Positions 24,617 to 34,151 of a DNA stretch of 53,581 nt are shown here, in pieces. The notes under the pieces were generated by a model that saw only the letters and a list, made by a program, of their open reading frames with translations, did no database searches and was not told the DNA's origin. The position numbers and the translations under genes were made by a program. Origin of the DNA: CAZIVP01 sp964542915 (GTDB taxonomy: Bacteria; Calditrichota; Calditrichia; Calditrichales; Calditrichaceae). The stretch's first letter is position 1; each line of letters begins with the position of its first letter. The stretch is taken from assembly GCA_964542915.1 (NCBI GenBank), contig CAZIVP010000022.1, forward strand, positions 1-53,581. The letters are read 5' to 3'.

Positions 24617-26758
24617 ATGACAAACATCTTTCCGGTCCGGGCGTGGATTGTAATAAGCCTGTTTTTCTGTCTGCTCCAAACCGGCATTGCTCAGAATTCC
24701 GCAACCCTCAGCGGTTTCGTGTTCGACGCCGAAAGCGGCGAATCCCTTATAGGCGCCAATGTCTTTCTCAAAGGCGCCTCATTCGGAACGACCACCAATA
24801 CCAGCGGTTATTATATAATACCCGATATTGAAGCGGGATCATACCAACTCGTATGTCAATACGTAGGCTACCGTCTCGAGACACGCGAAGTACAAATCGA
24901 AGCCGGCTCCGATCGCCGCATCAACCTGACCCTCAATCCGGAAGCCCTGCAGACCGAAACCATCGAAATCGTCGCCGATTCTGTGCGTACGGGCGAGAAA
25001 TTATACCGCAAACCCATATCCGGCCTTTCGGTTTCGCCGCAGGAAGTGCGTCAGATGCCGCAGGTGGCGGAAGCCGATCTGCTGCGTACCCTGCAAACCC
25101 TGCCCGGTATCCTGCCGATATCGGACTTTTCCTCCCAGCTCTATGTTCGCGGCGGCACGCCGGATCAAAACCTGTATTTGATCGACGGCGCCGATGTTTA
25201 CAATCCCGAACATTTTTTCGGTCTTTTTTCCACCTTCAATACCGACGCCATTAAAGATGTGGATATTTATAAAGGCGGTTTCGGCGCCGATTACGGCGGT
25301 CGTCTTTCATCGATACTCGATGTGACCAATCTGGACGGCAACCGCAAACACTGGGAGGGCGTCTTTGCCCTCAGTCTGCTTTCGGCAAAAAGCACCCTTC
25401 AGGCTCCGTTGGGGGAGTGGGGATCGGTATCGGCTTCATTGCGCCGCACCTATTTCGATAAAACCATCGCGCATCTGGTGGACGACGTGCCCGATTATTA
25501 TTTTTATGACGGCCATATAAAAACGTTTCTGGATCTCAATGATCGCAACAATCTGACCGTCAGCGCCTATTTCAGTAACGATGACCTGCATTATACATTC
25601 AACGAAGACGCCGAAGACAGCGAATCCATCGACTATATATGGGGCAATCAGACGCTCAGTTTTCGTTGGACGCATATCTTTACGCCGCGTTTGTTTGCCA
25701 ATTTCTGGTTCACCGGCAGCCGTTTTGAATCGGAGTTTGATTTTGAAGCGGTTCAGGAACAAAACCGTATTACCGATGCATCGACCAAAGGCCGTTTCGA
25801 AAGCGACCGTAATTTCAACGATGTGGCGCCGCGATTGTCCGCTAAATATCGCATCAACGAAACCACGACCCTGAAGGCGTCCACGGGCGTGTACCATCAA
25901 TACCTGCACCGCATTTCGCGACCGTTCATATCCGATATCTGGAGCACCGCCGATCAATATTACGATGATTCACGGTCCGCGCACTACATCGTGGGTCTGC
26001 AAAGGGAAGTGGCCGATAATTTACAACTGGAGATCGAAGGCTACCATAAAACCTTTCGCGATATTTATTCCATAAAAAATTTTCTGACCGATATCAAACC
26101 GCAACGATACGATGCCAGGGGCCAACCGGTGTACACGGAAACAAAAGGGTTGTTTGATCGCGGCGACGGCCAGGCCACCGGCATTGAGTTTTTGCTTCGC
26201 AAGCGATACGGCTCCCTGAGCGGCTGGATTTCGTACGCCCTTTCACGCACACGCTACACCATTGACAACATCAATCAAAACGAAGGATTCCCGCCACGAC
26301 ATGACCGCACAGCGGTGTTGAATATAGTCGTCAATACGGATGTGCGAAACGCCATACGGGAATGGCACGGTCAATCTTATAAAAGCGACCGCCATCAGTG
26401 GCATGTCGGAATGAATTTTGTTTACGCCACCGGGCAACCCATTACCCTCACCAGTTCCACCTATACCCTGCGTTCCCTGCCCGATCAGACCATTGAAAAG
26501 ATTTTGCTCTATCCTTCGGGAATAAACGCATTCCGTCTTCCTTACTATGCCCGATTGGATGTGAGTATAAAATACCGTAAAGGCTTTAAAAGCGGTTATA
26601 TCGAGCCCTATCTGCAAATTTTCAATGTCGGTAACCGCGAAAACATCTGGTTTATCCAATATGAGAACGAACAAAAAGAAGACCGGATCGAACAGTCGTT
26701 GGATACCTTTAATATGTTTCCGTTGATACCCACGGTGGGGCTGACCGTCACATTTTAA
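24617..26758 (+). CDS. TonB-dependent receptor with CarboxypepD_reg-like domain
   Basis: 713 aa. Signal peptide ends near GIAQ; residues about 28-115 are the carboxypeptidase-regulatory-like domain (LSGFVFDAESGESLIGANVFLKG, TNTSGYYIIPDIEAGSYQL). The plug domain follows (EADLLRTLQTLPGI, LYVRGGTPDQNLYLIDGADVYNP, DIYKGGFGADYGGRLSSILDV). The rest is a beta barrel ending in LTVTF with a terminal phenylalanine. Classic SusC-like TonB box is not evident. It would import a large or scarce nutrient across the outer membrane using TonB energy. The DUF4249 gene begins one base after its stop, a common pair in the FCB group. Ribosome site GAAACGAGG before ATG. Confidence 0.93.
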   Translation: MTNIFPVRAWIVISLFFCLLQTGIAQNSATLSGFVFDAESGESLIGANVFLKGASFGTTTNTSGYYIIPDIEAGSYQLVCQYVGYRLETREVQIEAGSDRRINLTLNPEALQTETIEIVADSVRTGEKLYRKPISGLSVSPQEVRQMPQVAEADLLRTLQTLPGILPISDFSSQLYVRGGTPDQNLYLIDGADVYNPEHFFGLFSTFNTDAIKDVDIYKGGFGADYGGRLSSILDVTNLDGNRKHWEGVFALSLLSAKSTLQAPLGEWGSVSASLRRTYFDKTIAHLVDDVPDYYFYDGHIKTFLDLNDRNNLTVSAYFSNDDLHYTFNEDAEDSESIDYIWGNQTLSFRWTHIFTPRLFANFWFTGSRFESEFDFEAVQEQNRITDASTKGRFESDRNFNDVAPRLSAKYRINETTTLKASTGVYHQYLHRISRPFISDIWSTADQYYDDSRSAHYIVGLQREVADNLQLEIEGYHKTFRDIYSIKNFLTDIKPQRYDARGQPVYTETKGLFDRGDGQATGIEFLLRKRYGSLSGWISYALSRTRYTIDNINQNEGFPPRHDRTAVLNIVVNTDVRNAIREWHGQSYKSDRHQWHVGMNFVYATGQPITLTSSTYTLRSLPDQTIEKILLYPSGINAFRLPYYARLDVSIKYRKGFKSGYIEPYLQIFNVGNRENIWFIQYENEQKEDRIEQSLDTFNMFPLIPTVGLTVTF

Positions 26759-26759
26759 T

Positions 26760-27686
26760 ATGAGAGCCGAATTCCGAATGAAAGCAATCAAGCGAATAAG
26801 CGTCATTTTGATCGTCTGCAACGCCCTGTTTTACTGCGGTAAAACATCGGTGGACGTGGGCGAATATACCTATGAACCCAAGATTGTCATAAACGGTTTA
26901 TTATATCCTGATCAACATCCACGCCGCATTAAGATTAGCCGCAACTATCCCGTGAACGCCGAGATTGATCCCGTCGATGCCCTTATCGAAGACGCCGATG
27001 TGCAGATAACGGATTTGGATCGAAACGGAAGCGAACAACTGCACTATAACCCGCAGTTGTGGTGTTATCAGGGCGACAGCATGGTCATTCGGGCCGGCGG
27101 TAACTATCGTTTAAATGTACGGGCGGAGATCGAAGGGCAATTACTCGAAGCGACTTCCGAAACAACCGTTCCGGAAACAGGATTTGAAATCAATGAACAA
27201 CAATCCTGCAGCGGCGATATCTATTACCGGCAGCGCGATGCAGAAGGCAACCTGGAACAATTGTGCGTGGTTTACCGACGTTCGCCCAGCGCCGAATTTT
27301 ATGTGCTTTCGTTGGTGGCGCTGGATGCGGACTCATCGACCTTTGTAACGAATAATCCCTACGGTTTGGAGCTGGACGCCGAATTTTTGAACGATAATTT
27401 ACAACAGTTGAAGAACGAAGAGGTCTGGGCGCCGCCCGACGACCGCAGCGAGGGCTTTGCAACCATGGAAATCCCGTGGCTGGACGTTTGGTTTTACGGG
27501 CGTTACCGGGGCGTTATGTATGCCGGCGACCGCAACTTTTTTGACTTCTTTATTACGCATGAACGGGTGCAGGATATCGACGGCAATCTGCGTGAACCGA
27601 GGTTTCACATTGAGGGCGACGGCATCGGCCTGTTCGGCTCAGCACTTGCCGATACGATCTATTTTAATATTCTTCAAGGAAGGTAA
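26760..27686 (+). CDS. DUF4249 family lipoprotein
   Basis: 308 aa. ATG at 26760 follows the receptor stop by one base; an internal ATG at 26778 gives a better lipoprotein signal (VCNALFYC, cysteine at the lipobox). The body has the DUF4249 pattern: EPKIVINGLLYPDQHPRRIKIS, DADVQITD and YRLNVRAEIEGQLLEATSETTVP, an Ig-like all-beta fold. These proteins accompany TonB receptors in Bacteroidetes and relatives and are thought to be surface partners; ligand unknown. Translationally linked to the receptor. Confidence 0.85.
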   Translation: MRAEFRMKAIKRISVILIVCNALFYCGKTSVDVGEYTYEPKIVINGLLYPDQHPRRIKISRNYPVNAEIDPVDALIEDADVQITDLDRNGSEQLHYNPQLWCYQGDSMVIRAGGNYRLNVRAEIEGQLLEATSETTVPETGFEINEQQSCSGDIYYRQRDAEGNLEQLCVVYRRSPSAEFYVLSLVALDADSSTFVTNNPYGLELDAEFLNDNLQQLKNEEVWAPPDDRSEGFATMEIPWLDVWFYGRYRGVMYAGDRNFFDFFITHERVQDIDGNLREPRFHIEGDGIGLFGSALADTIYFNILQGR

Positions 27687-28358
27687 AAGGAAAAAGTAAA
27701 GAAAGCGTAAAGCGTTGTGCGTTATTGGTTTTTTGCATTAACACCGGGCTTTAGCGCGGTGAGTTAAAAGAAACTCTTCTCCCGGCCCCTGCCCGTTCCG
27801 CCATGAAAAAGAGGGAACCGCCGAGGACGCCGGGAACGCTGAGAAAGAAAATATTTAACCACGGATGGACACAGATAAGCACGGATAATGGAAATAGAAA
27901 AGCGTAAAGCGTTGTGCGTTATTGGTTTTTTGCATTAACACCGGCCTTTAGCGCGGTGAGTTAAAAGAAACTCTTCTCCCGGCCCCTGCCCGTTCCGCCA
28001 TGAAAAAGAGGGAACCGCCGAGGACGCCGGGAACGCTGAGAAAGAAAATATTTAACCACGGATGGACACAGATAAGCACGGATAATGGAAATAGAAAAGC
28101 GTAAAGCGTTGTGTGTTATTGGCTTTTTGTATTAACACCGTGCTTTAGCGCGGTGAGCTAAAAGAAGCTCTTATCCAGGCCCCTGCCCGTTCCGTCATGA
28201 GAAAGAGGGAACCGCCGAGAACACTGAGATAGAATAGAAGAAAGAAGGGGCGCAGGAAAAATTGCTACTTTTTTTTATATTCTCTTTTCTGTTTTCACAT
28301 AAATTGAAAGAGCTGAACGATGTACGTGCTTTCTTTTTCTTGAACGCCGTCGGTTTTA
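27687..28358. other. non-coding region filled by tandem repeat
   Basis: 672 bases between convergent DUF4249 and uppS genes, most of it the 197-bp tandem repeat listed separately. 28240-28358 is A+T-rich and otherwise featureless. Confidence 0.7.
27705..28240. repeat. 197-bp tandem repeat, 2.7 copies
   Basis: Units begin at 27705, 27902 and 28099 (exact period 197). Units 1 and 2 are almost identical; unit 3 has about a dozen changes and stops near 28240. Each unit includes GCGTAAAGCGTTGTG, a palindrome-like CACCG...CGGTG segment, CTCCCGGCCCCTGCCCG, ACCGCCGAGGACGCCGGG and, in units 1 and 2, AACCACGGATGGACACAG followed by ATAAGCACGGATAA. The last phrases resemble dispersed intergenic filler known from many environmental genomes. 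No coding frame spans the period. Confidence 0.9.
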
Positions 28359-29072
28359 TCACCCTGCGACGCGCGCCGATACTCTACCGAAACGTCGCTC
28401 GCGCGAATAGTACTCATCCAGCGCATTTTTTAAGTCATCCACACGGAAGTCCGGCCACATGATATCGGAGAAGTAAAGTTCGGCGTATGCGCATTCCCAT
28501 AAAAGAAAATCGCTGAGACGTTGTTCGCCTCCGGTGCGAATCAATAGATCCACATCCGGTATTTTCCTACCGTTAGCGCGGGTCAGTACTTTATTGAACT
28601 GTTCGCGGTTAAATTGGCCCTGATCGACCAGTTGCTGCGCCGTTTGCAGGATGGCATCCCTGGCGGAATAATCCACCGCAAGGCGCAGGTTAAGAAGGTG
28701 CCCTTTGGCGGTATAGTTCTCGGCTTCTTCCATGGATTTCAGTATGGGGTCGGAAAAGCGGTCGCGCCGCCCGATAAAGGTGAGCTTAACGTTGTTATGG
28801 CGCAGGCGTTCTTTCTCGGATTGCAGATACGATGCAAACAATCGCATCAGAGCGGATACTTCCCGCGACGGACGTTGCCAGTTGTCCGATGAAAAAGCGT
28901 AAGCAGTCAGAGTGCTGATGCCGTGTTCCGGCGCGGCTTCCACCATGCGGCGAAGGGTTTCGGCACCGGCGCGGTGCCCAAAATAACGCGGCTTCTTACG
29001 GGCCGCAGCCCAGCGGCCGTTGCCGTCCATTATAAATGCCACATGTAAACCGGCGGATTCCTTGGATGCCAT
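28359..29072 (-). CDS. uppS: isoprenyl transferase (undecaprenyl diphosphate synthase)
   Basis: 237 aa, normal for the cis-prenyltransferase family. FIMDGNGRWA carries the catalytic aspartate and phosphate-binding loop; TAYAFSSDNWQRP, LRLAVDYSARDAI, DVDLLIRTGGEQRLSDFLLW and YAELYFSDIMWPDF are the other conserved blocks. It makes the C55 lipid carrier used for peptidoglycan and for polysaccharides such as those of the locus at 37-53 kb. GGAG lies nine bases before ATG. The usual cdsA partner is not adjacent; downstream is the tandem repeat. Confidence 0.96.
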   Translation of the reverse strand: MASKESAGLHVAFIMDGNGRWAAARKKPRYFGHRAGAETLRRMVEAAPEHGISTLTAYAFSSDNWQRPSREVSALMRLFASYLQSEKERLRHNNVKLTFIGRRDRFSDPILKSMEEAENYTAKGHLLNLRLAVDYSARDAILQTAQQLVDQGQFNREQFNKVLTRANGRKIPDVDLLIRTGGEQRLSDFLLWECAYAELYFSDIMWPDFRVDDLKNALDEYYSRERRFGRVSARVAG

Positions 29073-29228
29073 AACGATCCACTCCTCAATTGATTTGTTT
29101 GGTTCGGCTGCGTTCTAACAATAATTTAAGAAGCATGGTTACCAGATAGGGTTTGATTTCCTATTGATTTTGGATAAGTTAACAACTACGATTTAAAAAA
29201 AGTGAGAAAAATTTAAGATTAATCTGAA

Positions 29229-31988
29229 ATGACCGCTGGTTCCAATCATATAAAAACGCTTAAATTCGATGATATCGTCCTCGACCTGGAAAACCGGCAA
29301 ATATGGCGCGAAGGCCGGTTGATTACACTAAGCTCCAAGTATTTTGACGTCCTCGCTTATCTTGTCAAGCGCCACGGGCAATTAACCACTAAAAATGAAA
29401 TCTTTGAAGCGGTTTGGGGCGACGTAATTGTATCCGATTCCACCCTGAGCCAGGGCATTAAAGAAATACGGCGCCAATTGGGCGATAACGCTGCACAACC
29501 GCGCTACATAAAAACCGTACCGAAACACGGTTATATGTTTATCCCCGAACCGCAAACGGCTACCGGCGCCGAGATGGAACACATCGCAACTGAAGCGCAA
29601 GAGCGGGTCTTCCAAACGTCAAACCGTCCTTACAAATTTTTGGATTATTTCACGGAAAACGACAGCAATCTCTTTTTCGGTCGCGAATGGGAAGTCCAGC
29701 AAATTATTTCAAAAATTCTGGCCCATCGCAGTTTTATTATCCACGGGCGCTCCGGCGTGGGTAAAAGTTCCATCATCCGCGCCGGCATCATTCCCCGGCT
29801 GAAAGAAGGGAAACACCGCAACATTGCCGTTATTCGCAGTTACAGCGACCCCGTTGCGGAGATGGTGGAAGCCTGCAAGCTGAAATACGACAACAATGGG
29901 ATGGAATCGGAATCCAACGGGACGATTTTTCCCAAAAGTTACGGTACGCAAAGCGCTTCGCCGTGCATTTATTTCTTCGATCAATTTGAGGATTTCTTTA
30001 TTTTGCTGCAGGAACATAAACGACGCGCGTTTATCCATTTTTTAAAAGGTCTTTTCGATAATGAAGAGCGCCCTGTAAAATGCGTTTTCATTTTACGCGA
30101 AGATTTACTGGCGGAAATGAGCGTATTCAAAGAGGTGATCCCGGAGATATTCCATAATGAATTCCGGTTAAAACGATTAACCACCGAACAGGCAACCCGT
30201 GCCATTTGCGAACCGGCCCGTCGTTTCCGGTGCCCGATGGAACAGGGCCTGGTGGCCCGGGTACTGGAAGATCTGAACGACAACGGTTATGTGGATCCGC
30301 CGCAGCTGCAAATCGTATGCGATGCGCTTTTCGACGCCCGAGACGCCGAACGCGGTTTGACGCTTGAAGAGTATCACCAGTTAGGCGGCGCTTCGCGCAT
30401 CCTGGCCGAATATCTGGAACGCGTGCTTCATCGTTTCGGGGCGGAAGATTTTAAGCGGGCAAAGCAGATTTTAAGCACTTTAATTTCAGGCGATAAACAA
30501 CGCATTGTGGTGCGTACTTCGGAAATAAAGGAGCGTATCGTCAACGGCCAACCCATCGGCGAGGACCATATCGAACGGCTGCTGGAAGAACTGAGTTCGG
30601 CGCGTATTATTCGTTTCCGTCGCCAGGACGGCGACCGCTGGGTGGAGTTGGCCCACGATTTTCTCATCAACGAGGTGGTGCGCTGGCAATCCGCCGAAGA
30701 ATTTGCGCTCAAACGCGCCCGGGCCGTTATTGAGCGCGCCGTGGAAAATTACCGTACACACGAACTCCTGATCGATTCCGATACCCTCGATCTTATTTTG
30801 TCTTACGGCGACCGCCTTAACCTGACTGTGGAAGAAAGCGAAGTGCTCATCAAAAGTTTGTTAAATTGCTCGTTGTCTGCGCCGACGTGGCTCGTCAATC
30901 GCTGTCCGACCGCCCGTAATATACTGGAAGTTGCATTAAAAGACAGCGATCCGCGCAAACGCGAAGCGGCGGCCGCATCCATGCAACCCCTTCTGGACGA
31001 CCAGCGCCTGCCCGAAATGCTTCATCTCGCGTTCCGGGACCGTGATTTGCTCGTGCGTAAGGCGGCCAGTATCGCTATTGCTTATACGTATCCCTCTGAA
31101 ACCGAACGCCTGCTTGCGGCGCCGAAAGATGTCAAAAAGCCGGGCATCATCCGGCGCGCCATCAGTCTGGCCTTTGTACGGGATCACGACAAAACCCTGA
31201 TCCATCTGGCAAAACTTCCGGTTTTGATCGTTGCTCTGGTGGTATCCGGGCTGGGCTGGGTGCGGCTGCGGCGCTCGAAGCGTCAAATCTTAAACGGCGT
31301 TTTCGGGGCTGTTCTGGGAGGGGGCTTCTCCGGGGTGATGGTAGGCGGTCTGCTCGGCGGCGCCCTGGCCTGGTCGCACAGTTCCACCTTTTTCGAATCC
31401 GGACCGGTCATACTGGTTATGATTCATCTCGGTCTCCTGACCGGTGTGGTGGGCGGATTTGGCATCAGTCTCGGTATGATTTCCATAGCCGAGATCACCT
31501 ATCGCCACAGCCATTGGTGGTCGGTTTTCGGCGGTATGGCGGGCGGTACGCTTGTGGGCGGCGCGGTCCACATTCTGGGCGTGGATACAATGCGCGCCTT
31601 GTTCGGTCAAAATCTGAGTGAAATCGCAGGCGCTCCCGAAGGGGCGTTGATGGGCGCCTGTATTGCGCTGGGCTCCGTTTTTGTGGGCGATTTATTATCC
31701 GGAATGCGGGTGTGGCAGCGCGCGCTCGGCGGCGCGTTTGGCGGCGCGGTCGCCGCCGTTATTTTGACGCTTCTAAAGGGCAATTTATTCAGCGGCAGTA
31801 TCGAAGTGATCGCGCGTTCCTTCAGCCAATCACAAATCCGCATGGAAACGCTGGCCCGGCTTTTCGGCGAGGTCCATTACGGAACGATGTCGCGCCTTTT
31901 TGTGGTCGGTATTGAAGGCTTCCTGTTCGGCGGCCTGTTGATCGCCGGCCTCTATCTGTTTCTGAACCGCGTTGCCGAAAAAACCTAA
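29229..31988 (+). CDS. wHTH transcription regulator fused to STAND-type NTPase and membrane domain
   Basis: 919 aa. Residues 10-110 are an OmpR/CadC-type winged helix (FEAVWGDVIVSDSTLSQGIK, KTVPKHGYMF). About 140-480 is an nSTAND-like NTPase: FFGREWEVQQIISKI, Walker A GRSGVGKSS near 175, Walker B CIYFFDQFEDFF near 246, then winged-helix segments. About 560-640 has HEAT-like helices (REAAAASMQPLL, VRKAASIAIAY). From about 660 to 915 are six or seven glycine-zipper transmembrane helices (GGGFSGVMVGGLLGGALAW). The usual order in CadC-like proteins is DNA binding then one helix; an NTPase plus a polytopic glycine-rich domain is uncommon. It may be a membrane-anchored switch that changes DNA binding on ligand or ATP. 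Targets unknown. Confidence 0.85.
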   Translation: MTAGSNHIKTLKFDDIVLDLENRQIWREGRLITLSSKYFDVLAYLVKRHGQLTTKNEIFEAVWGDVIVSDSTLSQGIKEIRRQLGDNAAQPRYIKTVPKHGYMFIPEPQTATGAEMEHIATEAQERVFQTSNRPYKFLDYFTENDSNLFFGREWEVQQIISKILAHRSFIIHGRSGVGKSSIIRAGIIPRLKEGKHRNIAVIRSYSDPVAEMVEACKLKYDNNGMESESNGTIFPKSYGTQSASPCIYFFDQFEDFFILLQEHKRRAFIHFLKGLFDNEERPVKCVFILREDLLAEMSVFKEVIPEIFHNEFRLKRLTTEQATRAICEPARRFRCPMEQGLVARVLEDLNDNGYVDPPQLQIVCDALFDARDAERGLTLEEYHQLGGASRILAEYLERVLHRFGAEDFKRAKQILSTLISGDKQRIVVRTSEIKERIVNGQPIGEDHIERLLEELSSARIIRFRRQDGDRWVELAHDFLINEVVRWQSAEEFALKRARAVIERAVENYRTHELLIDSDTLDLILSYGDRLNLTVEESEVLIKSLLNCSLSAPTWLVNRCPTARNILEVALKDSDPRKREAAAASMQPLLDDQRLPEMLHLAFRDRDLLVRKAASIAIAYTYPSETERLLAAPKDVKKPGIIRRAISLAFVRDHDKTLIHLAKLPVLIVALVVSGLGWVRLRRSKRQILNGVFGAVLGGGFSGVMVGGLLGGALAWSHSSTFFESGPVILVMIHLGLLTGVVGGFGISLGMISIAEITYRHSHWWSVFGGMAGGTLVGGAVHILGVDTMRALFGQNLSEIAGAPEGALMGACIALGSVFVGDLLSGMRVWQRALGGAFGGAVAAVILTLLKGNLFSGSIEVIARSFSQSQIRMETLARLFGEVHYGTMSRLFVVGIEGFLFGGLLIAGLYLFLNRVAEKT

Positions 31989-32343
31989 GGGTACGGCGCC
32001 TTCCCCGTCGCACCTCCGTGAAACCTTGAACGGCACTTTTTCTGTCAAAAAACAAAAAATGGGACCATTATCCATGGTGGATAACGCCCCGACTTTGCCC
32101 GTTTTAAAACACCGTGAGCCTTATATAGCAGAACGCAATTCAAACCCCGGATTGGTTGCGTTTTTCCGGCGGACCGTATTGTTTCAATTCCATTGTATTG
32201 CCGCATTTCAAAAGCGAAACAATCCGCTTTGACCGGCCTTAGCGATCATCAATTGTAAAACTTTTTTGAAATAATTGTTATATTTAACGCCTTATATTAC
32301 TTGCTCAAACGAAAGGCGAAATATGAAAACCCGGAGGTATGTT
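31989..32343. other. intergenic region
   Basis: 355 bases before the peroxiredoxin-like gene. A small palindrome TTATCC-ATGGT-GGATAA lies near 32070-32090. The stretch 32250-32300 is A+T-rich and probably carries the promoter, but no clear hexamers can be assigned. Confidence 0.4.
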
Positions 32344-33009
32344 ATGAGATCGATTATCCTGCTGGCTGCAATTATGACGATATTAAACGGCTTAACGACA
32401 GGCCTTGGCGCCCAAACAGCGAATCCCGAAAATAAAAAGGGCGTCGCGGAAAGCGCCGAAAATATCTGTCCTATCATGGTTGGTGAAGCGGTTCCGGATG
32501 TGTTGGTTAAAAACCTGAACGGCGAAAAGGTCGCATTGAAAGACCGCATCAAGGAAAAACCCACAATTCTCATATTTTATCGCGGCGGCTGGTGTCCGTA
32601 TTGTAACAAACATCTGGCACAGCTAATGGAATACGAACAGAAATTTATCAATCTCGGTTACCAGATCCTGGCCGTCAGCGCTGATCGTCCCGATAAATTA
32701 AGGGCAAGCATGAACAAACACGAGATGGCCTACACGCTTTTATCGGATAACGATCTGGCCGCCGCCCGGGCCTTTGGGCTGGCATTCAGGGTGAGCCAGG
32801 CCACCTTGAATAAATATGATGAATTCGGCATCGATCTGGAAGAGGCTTCCGGCCATGATCACCACTGGCTGCCGGTGCCTGCCGCCTTTGTGGTTTCGAC
32901 CGACGGCACCGTCCGTTTCTCTTACATCAATCCCAATTACAAGGTGCGGGTCAATCCCGAAGTGCTTTTGACGGCGGCCAAAGAGGCGTTGATCGATGGC
33001 GAATCCTGA
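32344..33009 (+). CDS. exported peroxiredoxin-like (AhpC/TSA) protein
   Basis: 221 aa. I choose the ATG at 32344 because GGAGG sits six bases upstream and the product starts with a good signal peptide (RSIILLAAIMTILNG, cleavage after GLGA). An ATG at 32323 also has an AAAGG. The domain is thioredoxin-like: ILIFYRGGWCPYCNKHLAQL with a CxxC active site, ILAVSADRPDKL, LLSDNDLAAARAFGLAFRV and WLPVPAAFVVSTDGTVRFSY. It should reduce peroxides or disulfides in the periplasm. The YCII gene follows 77 bases later on the same strand. Confidence 0.88.
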   Translation: MRSIILLAAIMTILNGLTTGLGAQTANPENKKGVAESAENICPIMVGEAVPDVLVKNLNGEKVALKDRIKEKPTILIFYRGGWCPYCNKHLAQLMEYEQKFINLGYQILAVSADRPDKLRASMNKHEMAYTLLSDNDLAAARAFGLAFRVSQATLNKYDEFGIDLEEASGHDHHWLPVPAAFVVSTDGTVRFSYINPNYKVRVNPEVLLTAAKEALIDGES

Positions 33010-33086
33010 TTGTGATAAACATGGGCGGTAATCGGCTCGCTTTAATACCAACACATGCGTAAACATTTAACACAGGAGATACACCT

Positions 33087-33410
33087 ATGCCCCAATACGT
33101 GATAGTTTATTTGGGCGGCGATCAGCGGTCGAGTCCGGATGAAGGGATGAAGCATTTTTCGCAATACATGGATTGGTTAACCTCGCTTGGGGATGCGGTT
33201 GTTAGCCCCGCCAATCCGCTCAAAAACACGAACACCGTTCATTCCGACGGCTCGGTTACCGCAGGCGGTACGACGACCATGTCCGGCTACACGATTCTCG
33301 AAGCGGCTTCCATAGATGATGCGCTCGCGATGGCCGGAACCTGCCCGTTTCTTGGTGTGGGCGGTTCTCTTGAGGTGTCCGAATTGATAGAGATGCCGGT
33401 TAACACATAA
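33087..33410 (+). CDS. YCII-related (DGPF-like) protein
   Basis: 107 aa ferredoxin-like alpha/beta-barrel protein. FSQYMDWLTSLGDAV, GYTILEAASIDDALAMAGTCPFL and a C-terminal VSELIEM are typical of the YCII/PhnB-neighbour family. AGGAG lies eight bases before ATG. Homologues are often linked to ECF sigma factors and have no established activity. Following it, at 33446, begins the accessory island with hairpin repeats. Confidence 0.85.
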   Translation: MPQYVIVYLGGDQRSSPDEGMKHFSQYMDWLTSLGDAVVSPANPLKNTNTVHSDGSVTAGGTTTMSGYTILEAASIDDALAMAGTCPFLGVGGSLEVSELIEMPVNT

Positions 33411-33445
33411 ATCGCAGCCAAGGTGGTGAGCATTCCCAAACCACA

Positions 33446-33631
33446 AAGTCGAATGTTTGAAACACAATCCACCCGATTGAATGGTTTATGATGTCGTCAT
33501 CAGGTTAGAAGTTTATGTCCTGTAAGGACGCAACATTGCACGCGCCGGATTCGTTGTTTCGTCCCTGACGGGACCTCGATTGAATTGGCGGCGTTTATCC
33601 TTCTATAAATATGGCGTCCCTGACGCACTTC
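33446..33631 (+). repeat. hairpin repeat family, copy R2
   Basis: Includes the shared phrase CGATTGAATGGTTTATGATG followed by palindromes GTCCTGTAAGGAC (33527-33539), GTCCCTGACGGGAC (33561-33574) and GCGTCCCTGACGC (33614-33626). The first hairpin of the unit is missing, so this is a shortened, diverged copy. It marks the left edge of the toxin-antitoxin island, immediately downstream of the RelE-type toxin gene. Confidence 0.75.
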
Positions 33632-33675
33632 GTATTTACCCATCCATTGGACTCTTTTTAACTCTTGCTACGGTA

Positions 33676-33927
33676 TTATCGATGTACATCGCGACGGTGA
33701 TGGATACGCAGCACCAACACTGAATTTTCAATGATCGAAAAGATAATGCGGTAATCGCCGATGCGCATCCTGCGCAAACCTTTAAATTTCCCTTTTAAAA
33801 CCGGATAGGTATCGGCATCATTCGGAAGGTTTTCTTCAATCTTATCGATAATGCGGCGGGCGTCTTCTTTGGATATTTGCGAAAGATCTTTATAGACCGA
33901 CTTTTTGAACACAATATTATAGCTCAA
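33676..33927 (-). CDS. RelE/ParE-family toxin
   Basis: 83 aa. YNIVFKKSVYKDLSQISKEDARRIIDKI is the paired-helix N-terminus, GKFKGLRRMRIGDYRIIFSI the central beta hairpin with catalytic-type arginines, and VLRIHHRRDVHR the usual C-terminus of RelE-like mRNA interferases. Its start overlaps the end of the ribbon-helix-helix antitoxin gene by 11 bases. The toxin would cleave mRNA at the ribosome (RelE) or poison gyrase (ParE); the terminal HHRRDVHR favours RelE. Confidence 0.92.
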   Translation of the reverse strand: MSYNIVFKKSVYKDLSQISKEDARRIIDKIEENLPNDADTYPVLKGKFKGLRRMRIGDYRIIFSIIENSVLVLRIHHRRDVHR

Positions 33928-34135
33928 GTAAATCCCTCATGGTTTTTGCAGAAACCACCTCATCCGTCTGGTCATTCAACCGGTCCAAAGCAACTTGTAA
34001 ATCCGCATAGTGCTCTATGTAACTCACAAGCGCTTTTTGAATGTGAAATGATTTGGCGCGTTCCGTTTCGCGGGAAATTTCTTCCAACCGTTTCGCAATA
34101 TCGTCGTTTATGCGTATTGACAAGACTTTACTCAT
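33917..34135 (-). CDS. ribbon-helix-helix antitoxin
   Basis: 72 aa. VLSIRINDDIAKRLEEIS is the RHH DNA-binding strand and helix, followed by a second helix (RAKSFHIQKALVSYIEHY) and a C-terminal toxin-binding tail. It should neutralise the RelE-type toxin and repress the operon. A 19-bp near-perfect palindrome lies 17 bases upstream. Confidence 0.9.
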   Translation of the reverse strand: MSKVLSIRINDDIAKRLEEISRETERAKSFHIQKALVSYIEHYADLQVALDRLNDQTDEVVSAKTMRDLLEL

Positions 34136-34151
34136 AGCTTACCTCCATAAT

